Source of the DNA: Undibacterium sp. CCC3.4
Lineage (GTDB): Bacteria; Pseudomonadota; Gammaproteobacteria; Burkholderiales; Burkholderiaceae_D
Assembly (NCBI RefSeq): GCF_034347425.1
Contig: NZ_CP133779.1
Coordinates: 186,001 to 250,000 of the forward strand
Reading direction: 5' to 3'
Length of the DNA: 64,000 bases
The translations under genes and the position numbers were made by a program. Positions 43,594 through 53,714 of the stretch are shown here, piece after piece. The notes under the pieces are model-generated. The model was not told the DNA's origin. It made no database searches and saw nothing but the letters and a program-made list of their open reading frames with translations. Position 1 is the first letter of the stretch. Each line of letters opens with the position of its first letter.

Positions 43594-44019
43594 TTATTTT
43601 TTCCAGAGTGCCGGTGGTTCCGGCGGCAGATCGTTCGTGCTGTCGGGATACACATTGATGATCGGTGTGCTCTTGGCTACCATGCCAACGGAAGGAGCAT
43701 GGCGCGCGATCCACTGCCGCATCTCCTGCAGATTAGCGGCGATGTCGGCGCGTTGCGGACTCACGCGCACGGCACGCTCCAGCAGTGCCAGCGCCTGTTC
43801 ATACTCGCCCTGAGCCGCATAAGCCAGCGCTTGGTTGTTGAGCGCGGCCCCATCAAAGGGGTTTTGTTTGGCCGCTTCGGAAAATTTCTTGCTGGCTGCC
43901 AAGTTATCGCCTTGCGACAACAAGACCCGGCCTTCGCTTTGTAAATCAGCCGCCGCTACCGGCAAGAGTAACGCGGCGAATAAGCAAGTACAAAGGCGTA
44001 TCAATGTATGGAGAGTCAT
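43594..44019 (-). CDS. Small periplasmic TPR protein at the end of the cellulose operon
   Basis: 141 aa. A signal peptide (about 1-24, LFAALLLPVAAAD) precedes two to three TPR units (LQSEGRVLLSQGDNLAASKK, AALNNQALAYAAQGEYEQAL, ALLERAVRVSPQRADIAANL) and a Pro-rich C-terminal tail (LPPEPPALW). It starts 2 bases after the bcsC stop, so it belongs to the operon. TPRs of BcsC guide the glucan across the periplasm; this protein may assist that or bind peptidoglycan. No standard bcs name is recognised. Confidence 0.8.
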   Translation of the reverse strand: MTLHTLIRLCTCLFAALLLPVAAADLQSEGRVLLSQGDNLAASKKFSEAAKQNPFDGAALNNQALAYAAQGEYEQALALLERAVRVSPQRADIAANLQEMRQWIARHAPSVGMVAKSTPIINVYPDSTNDLPPEPPALWKK

Positions 44020-44021
44020 AC

Positions 44022-47000
44022 CTAGTTTCCCTGGTAATACGGTTTTGGTGCGACCGGAGGAAATGCCACCGGCCCGCGGCGCGGCTCGAAGGTGTAGCGC
44101 AGATACAGCAAGGCGGCGGCATCGGTGAAATCACCGGAGTTATCGACCGAGAGGCGGCCACCGAGCGCAAATTGTGGCGTCAGCAGGTATTCCAGCGCAG
44201 CCCCGAGTTTATATTGTAAGCCGGTATGCGAAGCAGCGGCATAGGTACTGGAAAGATTGCTGCCGGGATTAGCGGCGACAAATAGTTCCAAAGCCGTCTG
44301 ATCGGCACTGACGAGCGGATAATACGGTGCGGCATCGCTGCGGAAATGCTGGATACCGATCGCAGCGCCAAGCTGGTAAGCCAGCTTGCCAGAGCGACCA
44401 CTGACTTCCACCGGCAGATTGAGCGCTACATACGATTGCGGGCTGAAGTAGCCGCCATTGCCGTAAGTGAAATTCTGTAAGTTCTTTTGATAAAACATGC
44501 TGGTCAAGCCCAAGCCGGTCGTGACCAACATATCGCTGCGGCGATACGCACGCCAGTAAATGCCACCGCCCAAATCGAACACGCGGTTGCTCAGCACATT
44601 GGTGCCGCTCAGACGCGCCAAGCCGGCACCGAGATACAGCCCGCCTTCGGGGGTATCGTAAGCCGTTTCCAGACGGACACCATTCTTGCTCACCCCGCCC
44701 CAGCTCAAGCCATACAGACTGTCTTTTGCTCCGGCATAGGAGAGGTAACTGTCGGTGACTGAGCGGCGGGCCACCTCGATGCTGTAATTCCAAGACTCAA
44801 TCTGATCGCTCCAGCGCAAGCCACCGACGACGGTGCGGATAGGAAAGCCTATCGGACTACTGCCGAGATCGGCCTTGAAGCCGCTGAGCTGATAACTGAG
44901 GCTCAAGGCCACGCCTTTGGCAACTTGGCTGATGCTCGCCGCGTTCGATAAACCTTGCTGAGCCGCAACGCTGGTCAGCGGTAATTTGGCAATCGTCGCT
45001 TGGCCATTGATCACCGTATTACGGCCAAACAAACCGGCCACGCCGCTATCGTTGAGGTTTAGCGTCCCGGCATCGACCAGTACCGGGATGATTTTCAAAC
45101 CAAATTGACCGGCCGAGAGGGTGGAAAGCTGTACTTCGAGTGGGGTTTCAATATCCTTGAGCTGCGACAAGCCACTCTGGCCGCTGCGCGCACGCGCGGC
45201 CAAGCCCAGCGTGACCTCCGAGCGATTCAACGCTGACAGATCATCAATTTCTTTGATCAAAGCGGCTTCTTCCGGGCTCACCGAACTGCTGTAGCCTTGG
45301 CTGTAGCGGCGCGTCGCGGCGCGGCTATTGAGTGGACTGGCGACTGAAGCTGACACTGGAGCTGCAGTCGCAACTGGTGCCAAGGCTGGTAGCAAGGCCG
45401 GAGCGACGGCATTCAGGCCAGAGCGCGCTGCGCTTGGTAAGCTTGGCGTGATTGCCGGGTTTGGCACGATCAGTAGCGGCGCTACACTCTGCGGGGCCAC
45501 GCTGGCGGCCGGCAACACTGGCACGCTGAGCGGAGCCGGCAGCGGCGCGACGGCCGCTAGCCGCGCGCCAGTTGGTGCCGGCGCAGCGCTTGGCAATGCA
45601 GCCGCAGGCAAGTTCGCCACCGCGTATTGCGCGGACAATTGCGGCACTTGTTTCAGCTGTGGCCCAGCGGCTGGCGGCGTGCTGCCGGCAAGCGCGAAGG
45701 GATTGAGTTTGAAATCATTGGCCACCGGCACCGTGGCGACCAAGCGCAGTCCATCCACGCCGCGGCCGGCCAGCGGACGGCGCGCTTGTTCCAGTGCCAG
45801 CGCTCGTTTGAAGTAGTCGAGTGCGCGGCCATTCTGACCACGCGCACGCGCGACATTACCAGCCAAGGCAATGAAACGCGGATTATCGGGCTGCAAGCGC
45901 AGTAATTTTTCCAGCTGTTGTTCGGCACCGTCATAATCTTTCAGCGACATGGCAGCGAACAGCAAGCCTTGCAACACTTCCGGGTTATTCGGTTCAGTCT
46001 GTAACACTTGCAAATACAGAGTTTTTGCAACATCGGCCTCACCGGCCGAGGCATAGATGCGCGCCAAGGCCAGCAAGAGCAGCGGGTCTTGTGGTTCGCT
46101 GATCAGCAAGGGCTGTAAATAGGTATAGGCAGCGGCATAATCGCCGGCCTCACGGCTGCGTTCCGCATAGCGCATGGACAAAGCTTTTTGTAATTGGCGG
46201 AATGTGCGCACCTCTGCTTCGCTCAGTTTCGGCAGCGCCGCTACCCTGCGCATGACGGCATCGAGCTCGGCTTCTTGGTTCATTTGCATCAGCGTGCTGC
46301 CGTAGGCAAGCAACAATTCGGCGCTCGGCTTCGGGCTCTCCTGTACCGCCTGTCGCATCATCGCCAAGCCGTGCTCGGCGTCGCCGAGGCGGATATACAG
46401 CGCCGCGACTGTGCCAAGATATTCAGGCTCTTTGCCAGCGGCAGCTTCGATCGCCAACAGAATTTTGTTCACTTCGGCGCTGTTGCCGCGGGCGCTCAAC
46501 AATTCCAAGCGATCCAGCTGTACGTGTATCCACAAGCGCTTCTGCAAGGCCAATAATTCGCCCTTACGCGCAGCGACCGGCACGCGCTCCAGCGTCATCA
46601 AACCTTCCCACCACAATTGCTGCATTTGACTGAGCAAGGCACTGACATACAGGGCTTCGGGATCCGGTTTGGCAACATTGGTGAGGGCATCGAGCAAGGC
46701 TTGTGCCTGCGCAGGCATATTTCTCTGCAAGTAGATTTTGGCCAGAGACATACGCAACCAAGCATCTTCCGGTTTGACCAAAATCGCATCTTCAAGCGCA
46801 GCTTGGGCGCCGTTGAGATCACCGGCAGCCAACAAGCGTTTCGCCGTGGCAGAAAATTCTTCGGCTTTCAAATTAGCCAAAATGGCGAAATGGCGCGGCA
46901 ACATCGATGGGCTCAGCGCTTCCAAATCTTTCAAACGCTTTTGTAATACATACACGCCGATCAAGCCATCGAGCGCACGCATATTAGTTTTGTCTTCGTT

Positions 47001-48281
47001 GTAGACCTGTTTGAAATTTGCTTCGGCACCGGCCATATCATTTTCAGCCTGCAAGGCGTCGGCCAATTGCAAAATCCCGGACGGCTCTTTGCCATTGAGG
47101 GCTATCGCTTTGCGCAGCAAGGCGATACCTTTAGCGCTGTCGGCATCTTCGAAGGCGCTGCGCGCCTCTTCGATGATGGCCCAGTAATTGGCGCTGTCAT
47201 ACGCTTGGTGCCAGTTGGCTTGGCCCTTGGCACCACCGAGACGTGTGGCTTGCAGCAAATATTTTCGCGCCGCGATGAATTCTTCTTGGCGCATTTTTAC
47301 TAAGCCCATGCCGCCATGACCAACCGGATCTTTAGGATGGCGTTTGATGAGGGTTTGAAATTCTTTTTCCGCCAAAGCCAAATCATTGGCATCGAGCGCC
47401 TTAAAGCCGGCCGAGGAAATATTGACCTCCGGCGCTTTGCTACGCTCCGGCTTATTGCCGGTGCGGCGACTTTCGAGCGCCGTTTCTTTGCTCTGCCGTG
47501 CCAATGCCGCGAGTTTGTCGGCGATGGCTTGGTCGCCCGGATGACGCTCCAAGTAAGCACGGAAAAATTTACTGTTGCCCGCTTCCAAACCCATCCAGCT
47601 CAACGCCTGACGCCAGGCGGCAGTGGCAGCCGTGGCCACTTCAGGCTTGCTGCTTAAACTTTCCAACAAACCAAGGCTGCTGACTCGGCTGACTTGGCGA
47701 TAACTGAGTACTTGGGCATAGGCCAGCGCATAGCGCAGGTTGGCCGGGGTGTCTTTACTGAGTTTTTCCAAGCCGCGCTGGGCTTCGTCATAGCCACTCT
47801 TGGTACCAGCCAGTACTTGATAATATTCGAGCGCCGCATCGCCCTTGAGGCGACTCGGATCGCCGAGCAAACGGAAACTGTCGGCTGCCGCCTCGCTGTC
47901 GCCTTGGCGCGCCAAGCGTCGCGCATCATCGAGCTGACGGCCGGCGCTGACCGGTCCGCGCCGCAGCGCCTCTTCCACCAAGCGCTGTTGAGAGGCACTG
48001 GCATTGAGACTGCGTAATTTGGCCAGGCAGATTTTGGCTTGCTCGGGATTGCCGCTGCGCGCAGCTTGCATACCGACGGCAACCAATGCCTGAAGATTGT
48101 CGGGATCGACCTTGAGCAACTTGGCCCAGGCATCGGCGGCATGGTCATCGCGTCCGCGCTGCTCCCAAAATTGTGCTTGTTCCAGCAATTGCTGTTGCAG
48201 GGTTGAGGTGGCGAAGGCGCTTGTGCCTTCCATCGATATTGCCAAAAACGCCAGCGCTATCGCTTTTCGTTTGAAAACCAT
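44022..48281 (-). CDS. bcsC: Cellulose synthase outer-membrane subunit BcsC
   Basis: 1419 aa. The start is the ATG with AGGG 8 bases upstream; a GTG three codons earlier is possible. A signal peptide (about 1-26) is followed by roughly twenty TPR units to about residue 830 (for example EAAADSFRLLGDPSRLKGDA, LLLALARIYASAGEADVAKT). An Ala/Pro-rich linker of about 180 residues comes next, then the BcsC_C beta-barrel ending in LLYLRYTFEPRRGPV. It exports the glucan through the outer membrane. The linker is unusually long and low in complexity. Confidence 0.93.
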   Translation of the reverse strand: MVFKRKAIALAFLAISMEGTSAFATSTLQQQLLEQAQFWEQRGRDDHAADAWAKLLKVDPDNLQALVAVGMQAARSGNPEQAKICLAKLRSLNASASQQRLVEEALRRGPVSAGRQLDDARRLARQGDSEAAADSFRLLGDPSRLKGDAALEYYQVLAGTKSGYDEAQRGLEKLSKDTPANLRYALAYAQVLSYRQVSRVSSLGLLESLSSKPEVATAATAAWRQALSWMGLEAGNSKFFRAYLERHPGDQAIADKLAALARQSKETALESRRTGNKPERSKAPEVNISSAGFKALDANDLALAEKEFQTLIKRHPKDPVGHGGMGLVKMRQEEFIAARKYLLQATRLGGAKGQANWHQAYDSANYWAIIEEARSAFEDADSAKGIALLRKAIALNGKEPSGILQLADALQAENDMAGAEANFKQVYNEDKTNMRALDGLIGVYVLQKRLKDLEALSPSMLPRHFAILANLKAEEFSATAKRLLAAGDLNGAQAALEDAILVKPEDAWLRMSLAKIYLQRNMPAQAQALLDALTNVAKPDPEALYVSALLSQMQQLWWEGLMTLERVPVAARKGELLALQKRLWIHVQLDRLELLSARGNSAEVNKILLAIEAAAGKEPEYLGTVAALYIRLGDAEHGLAMMRQAVQESPKPSAELLLAYGSTLMQMNQEAELDAVMRRVAALPKLSEAEVRTFRQLQKALSMRYAERSREAGDYAAAYTYLQPLLISEPQDPLLLLALARIYASAGEADVAKTLYLQVLQTEPNNPEVLQGLLFAAMSLKDYDGAEQQLEKLLRLQPDNPRFIALAGNVARARGQNGRALDYFKRALALEQARRPLAGRGVDGLRLVATVPVANDFKLNPFALAGSTPPAAGPQLKQVPQLSAQYAVANLPAAALPSAAPAPTGARLAAVAPLPAPLSVPVLPAASVAPQSVAPLLIVPNPAITPSLPSAARSGLNAVAPALLPALAPVATAAPVSASVASPLNSRAATRRYSQGYSSSVSPEEAALIKEIDDLSALNRSEVTLGLAARARSGQSGLSQLKDIETPLEVQLSTLSAGQFGLKIIPVLVDAGTLNLNDSGVAGLFGRNTVINGQATIAKLPLTSVAAQQGLSNAASISQVAKGVALSLSYQLSGFKADLGSSPIGFPIRTVVGGLRWSDQIESWNYSIEVARRSVTDSYLSYAGAKDSLYGLSWGGVSKNGVRLETAYDTPEGGLYLGAGLARLSGTNVLSNRVFDLGGGIYWRAYRRSDMLVTTGLGLTSMFYQKNLQNFTYGNGGYFSPQSYVALNLPVEVSGRSGKLAYQLGAAIGIQHFRSDAAPYYPLVSADQTALELFVAANPGSNLSSTYAAASHTGLQYKLGAALEYLLTPQFALGGRLSVDNSGDFTDAAALLYLRYTFEPRRGPVAFPPVAPKPYYQGN

Positions 48282-48396
48282 GCATTTCACCCTGTTGATT
48301 AAGCAAATACTGCGATGAGCAGGCGCAGCAGCGCGGCGCTCTATTGCTTCAATTCTACTACGCGACCGCCTCGCGACGGCCGCATAAACGTGTCAT

Positions 48397-51300
48397 TTAT
48401 TCGACATCTTGCCCGGCCTGCAAACGCTGGGCTGCTTTTTTACGCAAAAAGCGGAACAACATCGTCGCGGCAATCAGCGAAGCGAGCAGCAGGAAGATGA
48501 TCAGCAACACAGGTTGTGTCGACAAAGTCCACTTCACCCAGGTCCATAATGGCAAGCTGCCGACATAGTAGGTATCGCCGATCAAGACATGCTCGATGTG
48601 ATCGCCTTTGACCAGCACCAAATCACCCTGAAACTTGCTGCGTAAATCAGGCTGGGTCAAGGCATCGGTCAAATCGCGTAAATGTTCTGCCGCACCGGCA
48701 GTAAGCACCACGACACTATGTTCACTCGACAAGGGTGAAGCAAACTGCATCATCGCACCGAAGCCATTGCCGGTCTTGGCCAACATCTCACCGGAGCGGC
48801 GTTCGACGTCGTCGATATCCTTACCATTCCAACGTGCCAAGTAGCGCATGAATCCGCGTGGCAATTGCAGATGATTGCCCGTCTCATCCATGCTCAGCGG
48901 CATATAGCTGGCCCATTGCTTGAGCAGGGCTTGATTGCCATTGGTGGCGATGATGATCAAATCCTGGTCGCTGTGTTTCTCGACATCGCTGCCACGTATC
49001 ACCGTGTTGTTGGTTACCGGATAAGCGGTCGACTCACCCATGCGCCCCATGAGATTAAGGTAGGTTTCGATTTCTTGATTGCTGGCGCGATCAGGCATGA
49101 CGATGGCGGTACCGGAGAGATCGGCGTATTTGGTGAACGGAAAGCCGGCGTTGGCAACATAGGCCAAATTCGGATAGGCAGCGTAATGCGGCATGTTGGA
49201 AAAATCGATGGTGGAATCGGAATCGATGGCCGAGCGTACATTATCGAGATACACATCTTTACAGGCACCCTGTTTCGGGTAATCGTAAAAGAAATGGAAT
49301 TGCAATTGATTTTCCGCGCCGATGCGGAAGATTGGCAATTGCACTTCTTCTTGGGCAAAACGATGACCATCCTTGAAGAATAACATCACCGATTCTTTGA
49401 TCTTGCCTTTTTCAATTTCTGCGCCCGATAAAGACAAAGCCCGCACGAAACCATCATTGATACCGATGTTGAGGGTAGACTTATCGACCGATGGACGCGG
49501 CGTGAAACGATAGCGTAAATCGATAGGCACGCCATCACGTTGCCAGGTGAACAGATCGGGTGCCACGCGCATATTGATGCGAATTAAATCCGGGGTCAGA
49601 CCACTGACTTGCAAGCTTTCCAGCGGCAACAGTTCACCGAGCTTAACCGCACGATTGGTCGGCAGCCAGTTCGGCGCATCATAGGCCAAGCGGGCATGCG
49701 GTTCTTTATAGTTATTGATGACGGCGCTAGGGCCGGACAATACGCTCTGACCCAGAGTCAGCGCTTGTGCCGCAATTTTCAATTCATTTTGATCGCGCCC
49801 CAAGACCAACAAGAGTTTGGCTTTCGGATTGGCTGGATTGGCGACGACCATCAAGCTCGGACCATTTATGACCGGTAACTGTATCCCGACGGGTGCTTCT
49901 TTGCTGGTGGCAAAGACGATCGCATGCGTTTTAGGTAAACCTTCGCTGGCGACCGGAAAACGCGCGCCACGGTAAGCCGCAAGGTGGCCGAACCACGATG
50001 CCACCACACCGGCATTACGCAGCATCTCGAGTGAAGCCTGGGCCGGCATAACAAATGGCAATTCTAACAAACGCGCATCGCGCTTATCGAAGAAGGGGCC
50101 AGGCAACAAGGCCAGATCATTCGCCAGCTCGATAGGACTGACCGTCAATTCCAAATAGCTGGTATTGCTCAGCTGTGCCCACAGGCTGGAGTGATACGGA
50201 TCTTCACATTCGCGTGAATAGTGGCCGATGAGTTTAAAACTGAGTTGATTGAAATCGGTAAAAAAGCGTGGATCGATCACCTCGTCGCGGATGATGCCTT
50301 TGGCGGTTTCTCTTGGCAGCGGCACCACGCTGATGAGTTCATTATTCACCGACACTTTAAGATGCGACAAATCGGGCAGCAGCGCCGGCGAATACGCCAA
50401 GCCGTAGCGGATGCGCGCTGCCGTGATCACTTCATCACTGCGCACGGTAAATGGAAATGAGCGCTCACCCTCAATACCGCGCAATTCGATGTTACTGCCC
50501 TGCCCCATTTGTTTGAGGCTGAGTTTATAGATGGTCTGGCCGCTGACCGGGCCAGCGACGGCGGTCGCTACCGTAGTTGCGGCCGTTGCCGCCGTTGCCG
50601 CCGTCGCATCGGCGGCCGCGGCCGCGGCCGCTTCGGCTTGGTGACGCTTCGATGCAGCGTAGGCTTGCTCAGGTACGCCCGCCGTCAAGCCGACAGCGAT
50701 GGCGAGGGCAGCGCCGGTGGCGCGTTTCCACGGCCATTTGATTTTATTTTTTTTCATGATCGTCGTTTCCGTTAATATTTTCTGTTGTTCCGATTGCGTG
50801 TCCCAATATTGCTTGAGGCCGGTGCCAAACCGAGTGAATCCTTGAATACTGTGAAAAGCAATTTCTTTCAAACCATTGAGCGGTTGATCGATATTCCGGT
50901 TTTCCGACCAATTGAGCCAGACATCGGCGCGCCCTATCGTACAACTGATCAAATCCATTTCTTGTTGGATGCTGAGTTCAAGAAATTGCACGCTGAGAAT
51001 ATTTTGCTTGGCAAAAATCGCTTTGGCGGGGAACAGGCATTCACCACTGGTGCCATACAGTGACACATGCAGTTGTTCATTCTTTTTCATCGCAAACCCA
51101 TCGGGCACGCGCAGGGACATGCCGCCCATGGAAAAATCTTCGGTCTGGCAAACTACCGAATGGCCATTCTCCAGCCGCAGTGTGGCGTTCAGATAGGCCC
51201 GCACGCGATGGGTGCGGCGCACCTGCTTCGATTCCGTCGCCACGGCCAAGGTGGCACCGAGTATGACCAGGTTATAAATGGTCCAGAGCATATTCAAAAT

Positions 51301-52947
51301 CACGGTATCAAGCTCGTAGGTATTCCACCAGATCGCTCGCCCGATGCCGATCAAAAAGCCCAGTACATTCAAGCCCAGCATCACCAGATACGGTTTCGAA
51401 ATCACCCAGTCGAAATGCTCTTCCTGTACTAAACCACCCTTGGCGGTCACGTTGAAGGTACCAAGCTTGGGATTGACCAGCGCGACCAAGGTCGGGCGAA
51501 AAATATACCAAGCCAGCGTGGCTTCATACACTTCGGCCCAGAAGGAATGGCGGTGCGCGCCCTGAATGCGCGAGTTGGTTAAATTGGCATGTAACAAATG
51601 CGGCAGCGAATAGGCGGCAATCGACAAGGCCGAAGCTTTAATGATATGCACTTCGAAAAACAGATAGGAAATCGGCGCCAGCAAAAATACCATGCGCGGC
51701 AAACCATAGAAAAAATGCAGCATGGCGTTGCTGTAGCAGAGTCGTTGTCCGAAACTCAGTCCCTTGCCGAACAAGGGATTATCGGTACGGAAAATCTGCG
51801 CCATCCCACGCGCCCAGCGTATCCTTTGCCCGACGTGGGCAGACAAACTTTCAGTCGCCAAGCCAGCCGCCTGCGGTAAAGACAGATACGCGGTGTTATA
51901 TCCACGTCGCTGCATTTTAAGCGCAGTATGGGCATCTTCGGTCACCGTTTCGACGGCAATACCGCCGATTTCTTCCAGACAGGAACGACGCAAAATAGCG
52001 CAGGAACCGCAGAAAAAAGTGGCATTCCAAAGATCATTGCCATCTTGTATCAAACCATAAAACAACTCGCCTTCATTGGGGACGTCACGGAAGGTTTGCA
52101 AATTACGTTCGAACGGATCGGGTGAGAGAAAATGATGGGGTGTCTGCACCATCGCCAACTTCGGGTCGACCAAAAACCAGCCCATCGCATACTGCAAAAA
52201 CGAACGGGTAGGCATGTGATCACAATCGAAAATGGCGACGAATTCGCCCGAAGTGCGCTTGAGTGCTGCATTGATATTGCCGGCCTTGGCATGTTTATTG
52301 TCAGCCCGGGTGTAGCATTCCACACCTAAGCTGGCTGCCAGAACGGCAAACTCAGGACGACGCCCATCGTCGAGAATAATGATATTGAGTTTCTCGCGCG
52401 GCCAGTCTATCCCCATGGCCGCCATCACGGTCGGCTTGACCACGCTGATGTCTTCGTTATACGTCGGAATGAACAAGTCGATCACCGGCCAACTGCTGAC
52501 ATCGGCCGGCATCAGTACCGGTTTGCGCTTGAGCGGCCAAGCCGTTTGCACGTAGCCGAGCAACAGTACCAGCCAAGCATAAACCTCGGCCATAATCAGC
52601 ACCAAGGCGAAAAACAAGTCGAGCAGATTCTCTGTGCCTATGGTGTAATTGATGCGCCAGTAAATGTAGCGGCTCGTCGCGCTGACTGAAAACATCACCA
52701 TGATGAGCGACACCAAGGTGCCGGTATAGCGTCGTAAATACAGCGCGATACCAAACACGATGGCGGAAAAAAAAGCTTGCAGCGGCAATTCCATAGGAAT
52801 GCTGATGGCGGTCCAGTACAACAAAGCCGCCACTAACAAGGCCAGCGCGCGCGGCACTCTGCGTTCCCAGCCGGGCCAGTTGACCAGTGCCAGGCCGAGT
52901 TCATTGAGCCGTCCGTACAAATAGCGAGAATTGAGAATCGAGCGCAT
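48397..52947 (-). CDS. bcsA: Fused cellulose synthase BcsA-BcsB
   Basis: 1516 aa in one frame. The BcsA half (1-730) has eight or so membrane helices and the GT2 domain with DDG (193-195), DCD (241-243), QTPHHF (268-273), FFCGS (311-315), TED (336-338) and QRIRW (374-378). A PilZ domain follows with RRTHR (577-581) and DFSMGG (604-609), the c-di-GMP site. The BcsB half starts at Met731 with what looks like its own signal sequence (MKKNKIKWPWKRATGAALAI), then an Ala-rich tract, carbohydrate-binding and flavodoxin-like domains and a final membrane helix (VLLIIFLLLASLIAATML). Komagataeibacter AcsAB is a known natural fusion. The start overlaps the bcsQ stop by one base. Confidence 0.93.
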   Translation of the reverse strand: MRSILNSRYLYGRLNELGLALVNWPGWERRVPRALALLVAALLYWTAISIPMELPLQAFFSAIVFGIALYLRRYTGTLVSLIMVMFSVSATSRYIYWRINYTIGTENLLDLFFALVLIMAEVYAWLVLLLGYVQTAWPLKRKPVLMPADVSSWPVIDLFIPTYNEDISVVKPTVMAAMGIDWPREKLNIIILDDGRRPEFAVLAASLGVECYTRADNKHAKAGNINAALKRTSGEFVAIFDCDHMPTRSFLQYAMGWFLVDPKLAMVQTPHHFLSPDPFERNLQTFRDVPNEGELFYGLIQDGNDLWNATFFCGSCAILRRSCLEEIGGIAVETVTEDAHTALKMQRRGYNTAYLSLPQAAGLATESLSAHVGQRIRWARGMAQIFRTDNPLFGKGLSFGQRLCYSNAMLHFFYGLPRMVFLLAPISYLFFEVHIIKASALSIAAYSLPHLLHANLTNSRIQGAHRHSFWAEVYEATLAWYIFRPTLVALVNPKLGTFNVTAKGGLVQEEHFDWVISKPYLVMLGLNVLGFLIGIGRAIWWNTYELDTVILNMLWTIYNLVILGATLAVATESKQVRRTHRVRAYLNATLRLENGHSVVCQTEDFSMGGMSLRVPDGFAMKKNEQLHVSLYGTSGECLFPAKAIFAKQNILSVQFLELSIQQEMDLISCTIGRADVWLNWSENRNIDQPLNGLKEIAFHSIQGFTRFGTGLKQYWDTQSEQQKILTETTIMKKNKIKWPWKRATGAALAIAVGLTAGVPEQAYAASKRHQAEAAAAAAADATAATAATAATTVATAVAGPVSGQTIYKLSLKQMGQGSNIELRGIEGERSFPFTVRSDEVITAARIRYGLAYSPALLPDLSHLKVSVNNELISVVPLPRETAKGIIRDEVIDPRFFTDFNQLSFKLIGHYSRECEDPYHSSLWAQLSNTSYLELTVSPIELANDLALLPGPFFDKRDARLLELPFVMPAQASLEMLRNAGVVASWFGHLAAYRGARFPVASEGLPKTHAIVFATSKEAPVGIQLPVINGPSLMVVANPANPKAKLLLVLGRDQNELKIAAQALTLGQSVLSGPSAVINNYKEPHARLAYDAPNWLPTNRAVKLGELLPLESLQVSGLTPDLIRINMRVAPDLFTWQRDGVPIDLRYRFTPRPSVDKSTLNIGINDGFVRALSLSGAEIEKGKIKESVMLFFKDGHRFAQEEVQLPIFRIGAENQLQFHFFYDYPKQGACKDVYLDNVRSAIDSDSTIDFSNMPHYAAYPNLAYVANAGFPFTKYADLSGTAIVMPDRASNQEIETYLNLMGRMGESTAYPVTNNTVIRGSDVEKHSDQDLIIIATNGNQALLKQWASYMPLSMDETGNHLQLPRGFMRYLARWNGKDIDDVERRSGEMLAKTGNGFGAMMQFASPLSSEHSVVVLTAGAAEHLRDLTDALTQPDLRSKFQGDLVLVKGDHIEHVLIGDTYYVGSLPLWTWVKWTLSTQPVLLIIFLLLASLIAATMLFRFLRKKAAQRLQAGQDVE

Positions 52948-53714
52948 CAGTCCACCAATCCGAAATTTTTCTGTAACCAGATCGACAGTTGTTCAACATC
53001 ATGGGTGGCCGAACTATGTTTGGCATAGTACGCCACCGGCGACTGACAGGCCAGTGCTTCACTGACCGCTTCATCGCGGTGTATCGTTGCCGACACAAAA
53101 CGCGCCCCCAAATCACTACGCAACATGCCGACCACATCGCGACAAAGTTGCTTTGACGCATCCATTTGATTCACCACATAGCAATAACCAAAAAAATTGC
53201 TGCGTTTACCGGTGTAATACGCCAGCAAGGCTTCGATCGCCGGCACCGTCGAGTACGAAGCGGCATCGGCGCGCAGAACCACCAGCGCGACATTGGCGAC
53301 ATTCAATACTTGCTGTAAATAGAGGCTAGGTCCCGGTGGCGTATCGATCAGCAAGACGGCATTGTCATCAAGCTGCATTGCTGCCAGCCGCGTCGCCAAC
53401 CAGTCCGGCTGCTGACGTATGCCGGCTTCGAACTGGTCGCGCTGTTTCTCGGTGATCGTCCCATATGGTATGAAATCAACGCCAAAGGCACTTTCATACA
53501 ACACTTCGCGCCAGGGCCGGCCTTGCGCATCTTGGCCGGCAATCCCGCCCTGCTGGTCGTAAGGCATGCCAAAATGCAAGCGCAAGGCATTTTGAGGATC
53601 GAGATCGAGAACGCTGACACGTGCGCCCAAACGCGCCAGCGACGCGGCCAAATTAGCTGTCACGGTGGTCTTGCCGACGCCACCCTTAGGAGAAATGACA
53701 GCAACAATCCTCAT
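52947..53714 (-). CDS. bcsQ: Cellulose biosynthesis ParA-like ATPase BcsQ
   Basis: 255 aa MinD/ParA-type ATPase. The deviant Walker [21 protein letters not shown] is at residues about 9-28, switch/Walker [18 protein letters not shown] near 125, and the conserved [20 protein letters not shown] and [13 protein letters not shown] further on. BcsQ helps place and activate the synthase, often at a pole, with BcsR/BcsP. It overlaps bcsP by 4 bases and bcsA by 1. Confidence 0.92.
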   Translation of the reverse strand: MRIVAVISPKGGVGKTTVTANLAASLARLGARVSVLDLDPQNALRLHFGMPYDQQGGIAGQDAQGRPWREVLYESAFGVDFIPYGTITEKQRDQFEAGIRQQPDWLATRLAAMQLDDNAVLLIDTPPGPSLYLQQVLNVANVALVVLRADAASYSTVPAIEALLAYYTGKRSNFFGYCYVVNQMDASKQLCRDVVGMLRSDLGARFVSATIHRDEAVSEALACQSPVAYYAKHSSATHDVEQLSIWLQKNFGLVD

